Below, piece by piece: positions 12,137 through 23,177 of a stretch of 64,000 nucleotides of DNA. Every line of letters begins with the position of its first letter. Position 1 is the first letter of the stretch. The position numbers and the translations under genes were made by a program. Source of the DNA: Owenia fusiformis (lineage: Eukaryota > Annelida > Polychaeta > Sabellida > Oweniidae); NCBI GenBank assembly GCA_903813345.2, contig CAIIXF020000007.1:29563564-29627563 (forward strand). Direction: 5' to 3'. The notes under the pieces are model-generated. The model saw only the letters and a program-made list of their open reading frames with translations. It was not told the origin of the DNA and made no database searches.

Positions 12137-12870
12137 CATGATCGACACTCCAAGATAATCACATTCATATCATACTAGTCTGATTGTACTTTGATTGTGC
12201 CATAATCCATATTCTCCAAAATGCGACATTCTAAAAAAACATTTTTTCCTTAAAATTGTACAGCTACCTCAGAACTGTGAAACAGCCTCATAAGTTTGAC
12301 ATTCCATCCAAAGTGTGTTGTTACTACCTCGAAATTGTGACCTACATTACAATTTACATTAAAGCAGATTGAATAGTCTGATAACACCAATACATATATA
12401 TATTCTATGTAATATTAAATATCATATATGTTTGTCATTTATAACTTGGATTCCTACCAGTCTGATCTATATTATTTATTAAGGCAGTTCCACCTTCAAT
12501 AGCCTCCTTGAAGGCAATTGCACGTACATGTACTCCATCGATGCGTCCTAGCGTCATCAGCATCATACAATAATTCTACCATGTTTACTGTTTACCATGA
12601 CTATCCCAACTAGATGCCCTTTTATGAGCGTTACCAGATGGTCTTTAAATGTCGTCCATTCATTTGCACTTTGCAGGCACACCTGAAATCTAGTAGTGCC
12701 CAAAACATCAGGAAGTCGAGAAATATGTCCTGTTGGCATGGTTGAAGCACCATAATTTTTATTACATGTACAAGTTTGTATTACTAAGAACCTTTAGTAT
12801 TGATATTGCTCTTCTGATTCCTGTTTTTTAAATCAAATCGTTTGGAGTTTGTTGAAGTTAGCTTATGGAC
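12137..12870. other. 3' flank of GNAT copy C
   Basis: Probable 3' UTR (an ATTAAA lies at 12358-12363) followed by anonymous AT-rich sequence. No gene seen. Confidence 0.45.
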
Positions 12871-12879
12871 AGGGCCGTC

Positions 12880-14480
12880 AGATGGGGCGGGGGGGTGCGA
12901 TGGGTGCGACCGCACCCCCCCCCCCCCCCCAAAAAAAAAATTAGAAAAAAAAATTGAAATTTTTTTTTTGAAAAATATTTCATTGACTCATACACTTTGA
13001 AAGTACCCAGAAAGCACCAAATAGCATCTTAAAATTGTAAAATTTTCTAGGGGTATTGGCCACCCCTCACACCCCCACAAAACAATGGGAAAGTTCTAAA
13101 TTCATTTTAGTGTTTTGTCTCAGACACTTTTAAAGTGCCCAAACATCATCAAATAGCTCCTTAATATAGTTAGTGTTTCTGGGGGACTAACACTTGCTCC
13201 CCATCTTACACTTGCATCCCCACCCCACCTCCTCCTCTGGCACCCCCACCCCTTGACCCCCCCCCCAAAAAAAAACATTGGATGAAAATTGTGATTTTCT
13301 CAAATTCTTTAATTGACTCATACACTTTGAAAGTGGCCAGAAAGCACCAAATAGTGTCGTAAAATTGTAAAATTTTCTAGGGGGAACGGGCCACCCCTCA
13401 CACCCCAAACAAAACAATGGAAAAGTTCTGAATTTGTTTTATGTGACTTTTAAATTCCCCAGACATCATCAAATAGCTCCTTGATATAGTTAATGATTCT
13501 GGGAGACTAACACTTACTCGCCCTCTGGCATCCCCACTCCACCTCCCCCTCTGGCAGCCCCCCCCCCCCCTTGACACCCCCCCCCAAAAAATAAAAATTA
13601 AAAAGATTAAGATTTTTCAAATTTTTGATTGACTCATACACTTTGTGCCCAAAAAGTGCCCAAAAAGCACCAAATAGCATCTTAAAATTGTAAAATTTTC
13701 TTGGAAAATAGGCACTTTTAGGCACAGACACTTTTAAAGTGCCCAGACTTCATAGAATAGCACCTTGATATTGTAAATGTTTCTGGGGGACAGATATGGG
13801 GGACAAACACTTGCTCCCCCTCTGGCACCCCAACCCCACCTCTCCCTCTGGCACCCCTCCCTCTCTCCTTTGACACCCCCAAATTTGAAAAAAATGTGAT
13901 TGTTTTTCAATGTTTTTATTGACTAATACACTTTAAAAGCGCCCAGAAGCACCAAATATCATCTTCAAATTGTAAAATTTTCTAGGAGAGTTAGCCATCC
14001 CTCACATCCCCCACAAAACAAAAGAAAGTATTCTGAATTTCATGTATTGTCCCAGACATTTTTTAAGTGCCCAGACATCATCAAATGGCACCTTGATATG
14101 GTCAATGTTTCTTGGGGACAACCCCTTGCTCCCCCTCTGGGACCCCACCCCACTTCACCCTCTCATCCTCTTTGACACCCCCAAAAGAATTTGAAAAAAA
14201 TCACATTTTTCTTATTGACTCATACACTTTTAAAGTGCTCAGAAAGCACCAGATAGCATCTCAAAACTGTAAAATTTTCTAGGGGGAGTTGACCACTCCT
14301 CACACCCCCCACAAAACAATTGGAACGTTTGGAAGTTGCATTTGTTAATTCTTAACACTTTAAAAGTGCCCAAAAATCACCAATATAGGGAGTAACCGAC
14401 CTCCCCCCCCCCTTCTGACTTGCGCGATTTGATTTACGTGGCAAAAAATTGACAATTTTATATTCTCTTTAGTAAAAACC
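12880..14480. repeat. Poly-C-rich tandem satellite, five units of ~290-330 bp
   Basis: The phrase TTGACTCATACACTTT recurs at about 12983, 13313, 13628, 13916 (one base changed) and 14215. Each time it is followed by a block with CAGAAAGCACCAAATAGCATC and GTAAAATTTTCTAGGGG, then C-rich text (CACCCCCACC types) and A-runs. Units diverge by roughly a tenth to a fifth. Long frames on the minus strand are products of this repetition, not genes. Confidence 0.8.
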
Positions 14481-14601
14481 GCACCCCCCTTGGAGAAAAG
14501 TGTCTTACGGGCCTGATGGAGTATTGGAGTTTTGACGTCTGTTTAACTCCGCTATTACTTACCTACTTACGCTACTACTAAGAGACGATAGAAAAAATGG
14601 A

Positions 14602-15215
14602 AAAGATTAAAAGACGGATTGAATCAAGATGATTGGATTCATGTAAAAGGTGGATTGGATCGGGAATCTTCAAAATGTAGAATTTCTTTAGGTTTTTTCT
14701 AGCCTATTGGTCTCCCTCTAAGAAGATTGGTGCTCTTCTCACGTCCACAATGTCAAATAATAGAATACATGTATGTAATATTATTTTGCTTTTGTGGGAT
14801 AGAAGGGTGATCTTGTACCGGCTTTCTGATACACAATCTTATTCATGTCACTATGCTTTGAAGATCCATATCATCTGTTTTCATTAAAAACAGAACATAG
14901 CAGAAATGTTTTGTAAGAACATACATACATCAATTTGACTAACCACTTTTATCTACGAACCTTACAAACGTCGATTTACAAGGGAAATCAGTTTAATACT
15001 TTGAGTATCCATCAACTAATTGTAGTATGTATTTGTTGTTGGTTTGTTCAGATCCCTCAAAGGGACCAAAGTGATCACAAAATACTTTGTGGAATGGAAA
15101 TTTTGCCGTGAGGGAGATCAACAGAAAAAAGAAATTCCATAATTTGAAGAACCCCGATCCAATCTATCTTTCACATGAATCCAATCCGCTCGATCCAATC
15201 CAACTTTTAATCTTT
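14602..15215. mobile_element. Inverted-repeat element
   Basis: About 95 bp at 14602-14700 (AAAGATTAAAAGACGGATTG onward) matches the reverse complement of 15125-15215, including repeated GGATTGGATC and GATTGGATTCATGT words. The centre has no coding frame. It is a non-autonomous DNA element. Flanking 14481-14601 and 15216-15611 hold no recognisable gene. Confidence 0.6.
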
Positions 15216-15611
15216 ACCTAAAAGATATTTTCCCTGGTTTTATATTGCATGGTTTCTCCAATTATTCTATTTTCGAAATGTGCATGAAGGACCATTCAAA
15301 CTCCAATGAATTTCGCTTGTTAAAATAAATAGGACTAAAGGACTATCTTTATCACTGATTCAAAGAATTGAGAACATTGCTCCATATTAAACAGGACATA
15401 AGACCTTAACAGAGCCGTTTTCAATAACTTCGCATTGGATCAGATCTGGCTTCAGATTAGATATATTGTGCGAAATTATTGATATTTCCAAGCAAAATGT
15501 CATTCCCGAGGTCTTCCCAAACCGTGATAATGACGTCAAAGTCAGTGAACTCTTGTTTTGGACTTGGAACTTTATTAAGTAAACCCCGTTTCTTGAATTT
15601 ATGTTTTTCAG

Positions 15612-16922
15612 GGCGAGTATCCAGTTGGCCTCCTGCCGGTTAATCGAAATATCAACAATAATGGCCCTCGTGCTATTTGTGGATCCAATAATGGAGGCAA
15701 CATGTTTGGTACTACCACCCCCACCACATCTCGCAGAACACCAAATGCTCGCATTAAAAATCTGCCCAGGAAGGAAACTCTGGCCGATGGTACCGATGTT
15801 GAGATCGATTATCTTAATGAGGAGGATTATGGATTTGTTTTCAAACTGTTTAAAAATGCTGGTGAGAAAGGAGAAGGGTACAGTAATGAGGAATTTGTAG
15901 ACTTCAATTCATTTGTTAAAATGGTAAAAAGGGATCCATATTTTACATTGATGGACACCGCCAACAAGAAGATTATTGGTGCAGTAAGCGTGCACCCCTC
16001 TCGTCTGCTTAGATCTGCAAATGGTGTTTTAGCAGGTGGAAACGCAGTAGTAAATCCGGAATATCGCAACAGAAAATGTAATTTAATCATCGTCAAGATC
16101 CATTTCGATTTCGCCAAGGAGTTGGGATTTCATGGTTTCTTGGGAGAGACATTTGCCATAAATAAAGCTGTGAGAAAAAGTGCTGAGACGATTGGCATAA
16201 CTGTTGTTGGTTACATCCCCAAAAGTGCATATTTATACAGACGTGGTTGGGTGAACAGTCTTGCTATGTATACGCCAATAAGTGATGAATACAAACTAGA
16301 CGACGTCAGACTTGTTATGCCAAACGATGAGTTTCTGACGAGTAAGATCTTAGATCCACGAGGTAAAGTGGATCCATGGAATAATAAAGTCACCTCTTTG
16401 CCAAGAACATTCAATGTTCAAGACGGGAGAGAATTTACAGCTCGCTCCGCCGAGGAGACAGAATATTTCGAGGTGTATAATATCATCAAAGATGCTGCTG
16501 ATGACGGAGTTGGGTTTGGAATTGACGATTTCCCAACGTTTGAGTATTTTGTGGATTGTATGGCACGTGGACATGTATTCTGTATCACAGAAAAGGCATC
16601 TGACAAAATAGTCGGCATGTTTACTTGTATACCAAGTAAATATTCCAGAACGCCAAATTCCCCATTCGCCGCTGGTCCAGCTATTATGAAAGATGGATAT
16701 AGAGGTATCGGTATCTATGGGAACATTCGAGAGATATCAGAGGATATTGCCAAGGAGCTTGGTTATCAGGGAATTCTGGGAGACATGCTTGAAATAAACC
16801 AACCAATCATAGACAGTTATGAACGTTATGGATACAAACTGGTTGCTAGGATACCAAGGTCTTCTTTTGTGAAAGGGGAAGGTTGGGTTGCTGCAGTTGC
16901 ATTCTACAAGCCATTCTCATGA
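15612..16922 (+). CDS. Two-domain GNAT-fold N-acetyltransferase (copy D)
   Basis: The exon follows a TATGTTTTTCAG acceptor at 15612 and is open in phase 0 from there. The first ATG is 15702 (MFGTTTPTTSRR; 406 aa) and is conserved in copy E, so translation may start there, or a leader exon may be spliced in. Domain 1 (about 20-195) has YRNRKCNLIIVKIHFDFA in place of a P-loop. Domain 2 (about 225-400) has YRGIGIYGNIREIS and NQPIIDSYERYGYKLVARIP. The C-terminus ends at KPFS, slightly shorter than copies C and E, whose C-terminal tails end in SKL. Part of its N-terminal half is closest to copy E and its C-terminal half to copy C, so it looks mosaic. Confidence 0.83.
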   Translation, partial: GEYPVGLLPVNRNINNNGPRAICGSNNGGNMFGTTTPTTSRRTPNARIKNLPRKETLADGTDVEIDYLNEEDYGFVFKLFKNAGEKGEGYSNEEFVDFNSFVKMVKRDPYFTLMDTANKKIIGAVSVHPSRLLRSANGVLAGGNAVVNPEYRNRKCNLIIVKIHFDFAKELGFHGFLGETFAINKAVRKSAETIGITVVGYIPKSAYLYRRGWVNSLAMYTPISDEYKLDDVRLVMPNDEFLTSKILDPRGKVDPWNNKVTSLPRTFNVQDGREFTARSAEETEYFEVYNIIKDAADDGVGFGIDDFPTFEYFVDCMARGHVFCITEKASDKIVGMFTCIPSKYSRTPNSPFAAGPAIMKDGYRGIGIYGNIREISEDIAKELGYQGILGDMLEINQPIIDSYERYGYKLVARIPRSSFVKGEGWVAAVAFYKPFS

Positions 16923-17068
16923 AATGGTAAACATGACATGACATGATCTACATTTACTCTAAGAAACCGCATCATTTGTTACCCTTGATCGTGCCATAAT
17001 CTATATTCTCCAAAATGTGACATTCCAAAGTCTATGCCAAATGCATTAGAAATGCATTGATAATTTGC

Positions 17069-17074
17069 AATAAA
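17069..17074 (+). promoter_or_regulatory. Candidate poly(A) signal of GNAT copy D
   Basis: AATAAA about 150 bp after the stop of copy D, the first such hexamer on this strand. Confidence 0.45.
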
Positions 17075-17718
17075 AATTGTTATCCACATAACAGCAAAAT
17101 GTTGCAAACATAATGCGGTTGCCTCTACCCCAAATGAATTTGTGATTCAATATTTTTCTTCTATTAAAATTTTTAGAGCTAAAAACCAAAAAAGATATAT
17201 ATATATGATTCATAGAATACACGTGTGCTGTTAATTTATGACATCGTTTCAGTGTCAACCCCAAAATGCACAAACTGAAATCCAAGCTAACTCTGATATA
17301 ACAGCAACAAAAACATGTAAGGTTAGTATGTCACTGGTGAACATAGAAAACATGGAGAAAGATACTAATATCAAACGTGAATGAAATTTAATTGCAAAAG
17401 TGTAAGAATGACGAACGATAGGGAGGCCTCGCAGGGCAACAAGAGGTGAACGAAATAACAGTCGCTAATTTATAGTCACATTTGCAGCGAATGTACGATG
17501 GCCGCAGTTCCCCGAAATCGAGAAATGCCGGTCGCCTGAATGTCCCAATAAGGCGTATCCCAGACCCCAGTTTTACAGCCTTTGTGACAGCCCTCAGGAG
17601 CTCCTGGGAAAATAATAACATGTAGTCCCTTTGCGACCGCCTTGAGTCTGCCTTAGTATCTGTCTAAAAACCTTTGGCCGACGTATGCAATCCTTAACTG
17701 TGCGCCGTGACTATTTAG
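17075..17718. other. Spacer between GNAT copies D and E
   Basis: No coding exon recognised. A short AT dinucleotide run lies at about 17192-17204, and the stretch 17400-17660 is richer in G+C than its surroundings, without a convincing frame. Confidence 0.4.
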
Positions 17719-17723
17719 TATGG

Positions 17724-17744
17724 CCAATCAGACAAATATATAAA
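17724..17744 (+). promoter_or_regulatory. Candidate CCAAT/TATA promoter upstream of GNAT copy E
   Basis: CCAAT (17724-17728) followed by TATATAAA (17737-17744), about 300 bp upstream of the copy E acceptor. Spacing and orientation suit a start site near 17770. In AT-rich DNA such words also arise by chance, and the CCAAT-TATA gap is shorter than usual. Confidence 0.3.
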
Positions 17745-18048
17745 TTGCACAACTCATTAATGTTTAGATTAATTAACCGGTTCTCATCGTGACATCTTTA
17801 TCTTTTTCATGAGATATTGACCTCCAACTAATGATCTGTCATTATCAGAAATCTGGTAGAGTTAAGAATTCCTAAATCAATTCTGTAACCATGGATAAAA
17901 TGACGTTCAAGTAAGATAACAATTCACTTATATTAATTTTAGGAACTTTTATCCTTAACGAAGTACAAAAAAATCAACCGAAATTATCGAATTGGAATTT
18001 TTATTCAAAATAAATAATAAGTATACCTTGTTGATTTATGTTTTTCAG

Positions 18049-19397
18049 GGTGCTTCTGATGATTCATCGACATATCACAATAAACTTGGTCCCCGTACAA
18101 TTTGTGGTTCAAATATTGAAGGATTCAAAATGTTTGGTACTACCACCCTTACCACATCTCGCAGAACACCAAATGCTCGCATTAAAAATCTGCCCAGGAA
18201 GGATACTCTGGCGGACGGCACCGATGTTGAGATCGATTATCTTAAAGAGGAGGATTATGCATTTGTTTTTAAAATGTTTAAGGATACCGGTGAGAAAGGG
18301 GATGGATACAGCAATGAGGAATTTGTAGACTTCAATTCATTTGTTAAAATGGTGAAAAGGATCCATATTTTACATTGAAAGACACTGCCAACCAGAAGAT
18401 TGTTGGTGTAGTAAGTGTGCACCCCTCTCGCCTGCTTAGATCTGCAAATGGTGTTTTATCAGCTGGAAATGCAGTAGTAAATCCCGAATATCGCAACAGA
18501 AAATGTCATTTAATACTGACCAAGATCCATACTGAGTTCACCAAGGAACTTGGGTTTGATGGCATCTTGGGAGAAACATTTGCAATTAATAAAGCTGTGA
18601 GGAAAAATGCGGGGAGGTATGGCATGACTGTTGTTGGTTACATCCCCAAAAGTGCATATTTATACAGACGTGGTTGGGTGAATAGTGTTGCTATGTATAC
18701 GCCCATTGGCGATGAATACAAACTAGACAGCGACAGATGTGTTTTGTCAGCTGATGACATTGATAAACTTCTGACGAACGAGGTTTTAGATCAACGAGGC
18801 CAAATGGATCCATGGACTAATAAGGTCACCTCTTTGCCAAGAAAATTCAGTGTCCTGGACGGAAGAGAATTTACAGCTCGCTACGCTGATGAGACAGAAT
18901 ATATCGAGGTGTATAATATCATCAAAGATGCTGCTGATGACGGAGTTGGGTTTGGAATTGACGATTTCCCAACGTTTGAGTATTTTGTGGATAGAATGGC
19001 ACGTGGACATGTATTTTGTATCACGGAGAAGACAACCAACGCTATTGTTGGCATGTTTACTTGTATACCAAGTAAATATTCCCGAACACCAAATTCACCA
19101 TTCGCCGCTGGTCCAGCTATTATGAAAGATGGATTCAGAAATATTGGCATCGGTGGAAACATCCGAAGAATAACTGAGGATATTGCCAAGGAGCTTGGTT
19201 ACCAGGGATTTTTGGGAGACACGCTTGAAATAAACCAACCAATCTTAGACAGTTATGAACGACATGGATACAAACTGGTTGCCAGGATACCCAGATCTTC
19301 TTTTGTTAAAGGGAAAGGTTGGGTTGCTGCGGTGGCATTTTACAAGCCATTCTCATCAGATGGTAAACATGACACCAGGCCTACCTCCAAATTGTAA
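18049..19397 (+). pseudogene. Two-domain GNAT acetyltransferase (copy E), frameshifted
   Basis: The exon opens in phase 0 after ATGTTTTTCAG at 18049; the first ATG is 18130 (MFGTTTLTTSRR). The frame breaks at 18359-18360: copies C and D have AAAGGATCC and AAAGGGATCC-type sequence encoding K-(K/R)-D-P-Y-F, whereas here one G of the AAAAGGGATCC form is missing, so the frame stops at 18378. The rest (DPYFTLKDTANQK onward) is fully open to 19397 for about 345 codons and keeps every family motif, including NQPILDSYERHGYKLVARIP. The domain 2 P-loop is altered: YRGIGIYG has become FRNIGIGG. The intact remainder argues for a recent null allele or a sequence error rather than an old pseudogene. Confidence 0.75.
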
Positions 19398-19525
19398 AGA
19401 TTTTGAAGCTTTCTTTTCAAATGCAGATGTTGGCTCATCTGTTGAAAATGGCATTCAGTAAAATGTGTATACTATTACTCAGAAGATTATGTGATCAGGA
19501 TGTTTCCTAATTCTGAAATATACAG

Positions 19526-20537
19526 GGCGTATCAAAAAACGCAATAAGTAGTTATCTGGTAAAATCACAAAACTAGTGATGACTACATCAATTTAATTCA
19601 ATGTACCATAAAGCCACGTCTCTCCTCTTTGAAATGATATGTCATTCATTCACATGTGGTAATGGTTGGGTGAGAAATCCTTCCATTTGCACAGTGGGTC
19701 AAAATCGGCTCTGTTCCAAGATTTAGATACCCTTTGCATTCGTTTGACTTCACTTCTTAAAAGAGAGCCTCGTCTTTTTTTCGTAGTTTAACTAGACTGC
19801 ACGCAGGGTAAGTTTTAGATATTGCAAAAATCAGTGCAAGGGCTAAGTGCCAATGGAAGCTCCCCTGACTTGAGTTGTCGTGACTTTTTCTTTTGGAGCT
19901 ATCTCAGGAGCATCTGTGCTCACAATTTCTCCACCAGATATTTCAAAACCCCGAGAAAGAATTGCCCATGGGCTGCTTTTCTCTGCTTTAACCCACAGAT
20001 GACTCGGGGCTGAACCATACATGACGTGGAAAGATGAGTGAATCTTTGTGTGCTAGGAAGTGGTGGCACTTTGGAGGGGTATAGGATGTATTCTTGCAAG
20101 AGTATGAGTATCAACACTTTACTGTCTATGCCACACCTGTCACGCCTTCTTCCAATAGCCCCATGCTCCTTGTAATGACTTTTGCAATGTTGTATTAGGC
20201 CAGCCATGACTCCCTGTGAATGAATGATATTCCATTGCAAAGAGGAGTAATTTGGCTTTTTGGTACATTGAATGAAAAGGATACAGTCAGCATTGGTTTT
20301 ATGTTTTCTTCCAATATTGCACTTTTGCGATGTTTATAACTTGGTCCCAAGTTATTTTGGCCCACTTTGGAAATGGAATGATTACTCGCCTAACCATGAC
20401 CAAATATCAAGGGATGATATATCATTGTAAAGAGGAGACACATGGCTTTATGGTGCATTGAATGAAATCAATGCTGTTATCATTGGTTTTGTGCTTTTCC
20501 GAGATAACAATCTGTTGCGTTTTTGATACGCACTGAA
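19526..20537. mobile_element. ~1-kb inverted-repeat element
   Basis: The left end (GGCGTATCAAAAAACGCAA, 19526) and right end (TTGCGTTTTTGATACGC, to 20537) mirror each other. The similarity extends about 190 bp inward as diverged inverted copies sharing CACCATAAAGCCA-type and TCTCCTCTTT words. A further internal copy lies near 20215-20290. No transposase frame. It overlaps the left member of the 80-bp inverted pair (19729-19810). Confidence 0.6.
19729..19810. repeat. Inverted repeat, left member (partner 22061-22135)
   Basis: The sequence beginning ACCCTTTGCATTCGTTTGAC and ending TGCACGCAGGGTAA recurs as its reverse complement at 22061-22135 with few changes. The pair brackets 2.3 kb without a recognised gene, which could make it the terminal repeats of a larger decayed element. 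Confidence 0.55.
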
Positions 20538-22060
20538 GAAAAAACATATATTATGGTCAAAGCAAAGAACCGATGAACCGAGAAATCTAACCTTTGTTAA
20601 GTGAACGTTTCTAAATAAAAGTATGTTACGCTAAACCACAACGGAGACTGTGGAAGTTATAGTCTGGTTGCAAGCCAGCGCCAATGACAACAGTGGTGGA
20701 ACTATACGAATCGTTCCCTGTTCCCACATGATGAGTGCTTACAACACTCGAGGAAATCATGCCATTCTCAGACATCAAGAAAGACATTTTGCTTTTTTGT
20801 GTTTATTGTTGTTTTATTTCATGTAGCATCCCACACTCTCGGGTAGATATATTATATTTTCTTCAGAGTAATCACTGTAGCCCCAATGTAAAATCGAGGG
20901 CAAAAATATTGGCATTGTATACTTGAAATTATATTCAAAGTATAACCAAAGAGGCCAAATGTCAGAATATGCCAACATGATGATTGACGGACGCTCACTT
21001 GAATTTCACCCCGCGGTATAAACTGGCATTGACTTTGTACGATCGCTTTACAAGAAGGATTAATATTTCTACCACAATTTATCTACAATAAATAAAACCT
21101 TTTGTTAATACTAGACCAGTTCTTTAAAGATATTTAATTAAAATTCTTGCACCGTCCCAAGTATGTGCTTGCTATTTGTGAAGTATTTTATTTTTGGCAA
21201 AAGTCAACATTTTTATTCACCCCATTTTGGCCTGTCACAAAAGTGACGTGCTTATATTAGCAAAGTACTAAACATAAACTCAGCCATGAATATCATCAAC
21301 TACAAGAATCCATTCTTTTAACACAAATGTCCAGACATTAACCACAATGATCCGCGTTTTTGGCAGCTGCCCTCTGAGGATCAGCAAAATAAAAAAAAAG
21401 ATTTGAAGCACATGTTCCAGCTGATCAAGTTCGTCCGTTTGGAAAAATATTCCTCTTACCATGCAGATGATTCACTAAAGGGGTGAGTATATCTTCATAA
21501 TATATCACTTAAATTTGAGACTTCAATCATTTCAAAGGAGCCCATTGTTAAAATTTGAAAAGCTTACTAATGAATTAGAGATCCTTACTCTCGGTATCTG
21601 GAAATAAGAACTCCTTGATACTCATGGAAGAACGCTTGCTGTTAAAACTTACTAGTAGTCCATAATTTTGAGGGGAATTTACAATAATTTGGATCAATTT
21701 CTGTTTTTAGTCAAAGATAACACCACATGACTATATTTGACACCCAATCTTACCAATGATACTGATACTTAATTGAATTCATTTTTAACAAGACACCAAA
21801 TGCTCTGATTTCTAAAGAGTCCTGGATAGCAGCCTAATAAAAAAAGAGTGCGGCAATTTTTTTGATTATGTGTCCCCTATTGGCACGGATATCATTATTA
21901 CAATGCATAATTAAAAATGTTTTACAGAATACGCCACTGAATCTAATAGAGGCGCGGAGTATAGAATGAACAAATCATTAGCCAATATGACCGGAATAGA
22001 GTACAGAAACATCACGAGTTGTACGTCTGTAATATAATTGGTGGCAAGTGTGATGAGGGA
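20538..22060. other. AT-rich stretch, no gene recognised
   Basis: Between the inverted-repeat element and the right member of the 80-bp inverted pair. Only short open frames without motifs on either strand; no RNA gene or tandem repeat seen. Confidence 0.4.
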
Positions 22061-22135
22061 TTACCCTGCGTGCAGAGTCTAGTTAAACTACGAAGCTCTC
22101 TTTTAAGAAGTGAAGTCAAACGAATGCAAAGGGTA
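22061..22135. repeat. Inverted repeat, right member (partner 19729-19810)
   Basis: Starts TTACCCTGCGTGCAGAGTCT and ends CGAATGCAAAGGGT, the reverse complement of the left member. It ends 38 bp before the ankyrin-like reading frame. Confidence 0.55.
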
Positions 22136-22172
22136 ATGAGGGATTAAATTCTGATAAAACTATAATATCAGT

Positions 22173-22658
22173 ATGGGACATTGCATGAGTAAACGCAAAC
22201 ATATGGATACATACATCTGCGAAGATATGCACCAAGCAATAAAGAGAGGCCACGCTGAATGTTTAGTTATTCAAATCGAAACGGGAGATCCGATTAATGA
22301 AGTTAACGATGATGGACTAACTCCACTGGATGTCGCTTTGAAATACAGCAATATGAAATGTATTGAAGAACTATTAAAGGCATGCGCTAAATCTGGGCTT
22401 GATTTGATTTATGATAATATCAATGCAGATGTAGAGCCCGATGAACCAGCAAAGTACAATCATAAAGACAATAATGACAATGTTGTTCTTCCAAGTGTGT
22501 CAGTGACGTATGTAGAATTGCTAGCGTCTAATTATTTCAGATTAAGCAGTACTGGTGGGAATAACGGACTCATGATGGCTATGGACACAATCTCTAGACA
22601 AACAATCAGTGGACGATACAAGAAAGACATGATTTACAATGAATACTGGAATTTATAA
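22173..22658 (+). CDS. Small ankyrin-repeat-like protein
   Basis: A 161-aa frame from ATG 22173 to TAA. Residues about 17-70 fit an ankyrin repeat: a helix-turn-helix reading MHQAIKRGHAECLVIQIETG, then INEVNDDGLTPLDVALKYSN, which carries the DGLTPLDVA signature, then an amphipathic helix IEELLKACAKSG. The rest has no recognised domain. An AG (ATAATATCAG) directly precedes the frame, so it may be a splice acceptor and this an internal or last exon. AATAAA occurs about 160 bp downstream of the stop. Partner and role unknown; coding status rests on the ankyrin match alone. Confidence 0.5.
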   Translation: MGHCMSKRKHMDTYICEDMHQAIKRGHAECLVIQIETGDPINEVNDDGLTPLDVALKYSNMKCIEELLKACAKSGLDLIYDNINADVEPDEPAKYNHKDNNDNVVLPSVSVTYVELLASNYFRLSSTGGNNGLMMAMDTISRQTISGRYKKDMIYNEYWNL

Positions 22659-23063
22659 CACCGGATGGGATTGGCATGGATATGTTAACTTCCTTCATCT
22701 CATTTTATCAGAGGAGATTAATTCAATATGTGATAGCTTCAGGATATCTTTCTGGAAAGGGTATTGTATTAGGCCACCCAAATATACAACGCTCAACACC
22801 AGAAGTTTATTATTGAAATAAACATTTATACCGTTCTAACAGCTCATATTCTCCAGCAGCTCATAGCCGATTACTCCATCAAAAAAATTATTAAATATTT
22901 ATCACTTCGTTGGCGAAAATTCAATGTCACTATTATTAGGATACAAGTGAAACACACCTGCTATTTTTATGATCGATTATTAATCTATAAATAACCATCA
23001 TATTTTATTTATTACGATATACTGGAATAGTTATTGTACATAAAAACTAAAATAGGATTTTAT
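22659..23063. other. AT-rich 3' flank, no gene seen
   Basis: Includes a possible AATAAA near 22818; otherwise featureless. Confidence 0.35.
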
Positions 23064-23177
23064 CATAGGCCCCGGGAACATGTATAAAATAGCGAGTCGA
23101 CATCTGATTTCTTCTACTAGAAGAAGTAGTAATACAGATGTCGACTCGCTATTTTATACATGTTCCCGGGGCCTATG
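23064..23177. repeat. 114-bp near-perfect palindrome (hairpin)
   Basis: Arms 23064-23106 and 23135-23177 (about 43 bp) are exact reverse complements; they contain GGCCCCGGGAACATGTATAA and GCGAGTCGACATCTG. The 28-bp centre is itself partly self-complementary (TTCTTCTACTAGAAGAA). The arms are more GC-rich than the surroundings. The right arm forms the end of the carboxylesterase-like fragment. Confidence 0.85.

Noticed and set aside
13187-13731. Gly-rich minus-strand frames in the poly-C satellite
   Set aside because: Homopolymer-driven frames repeated with the satellite unit.
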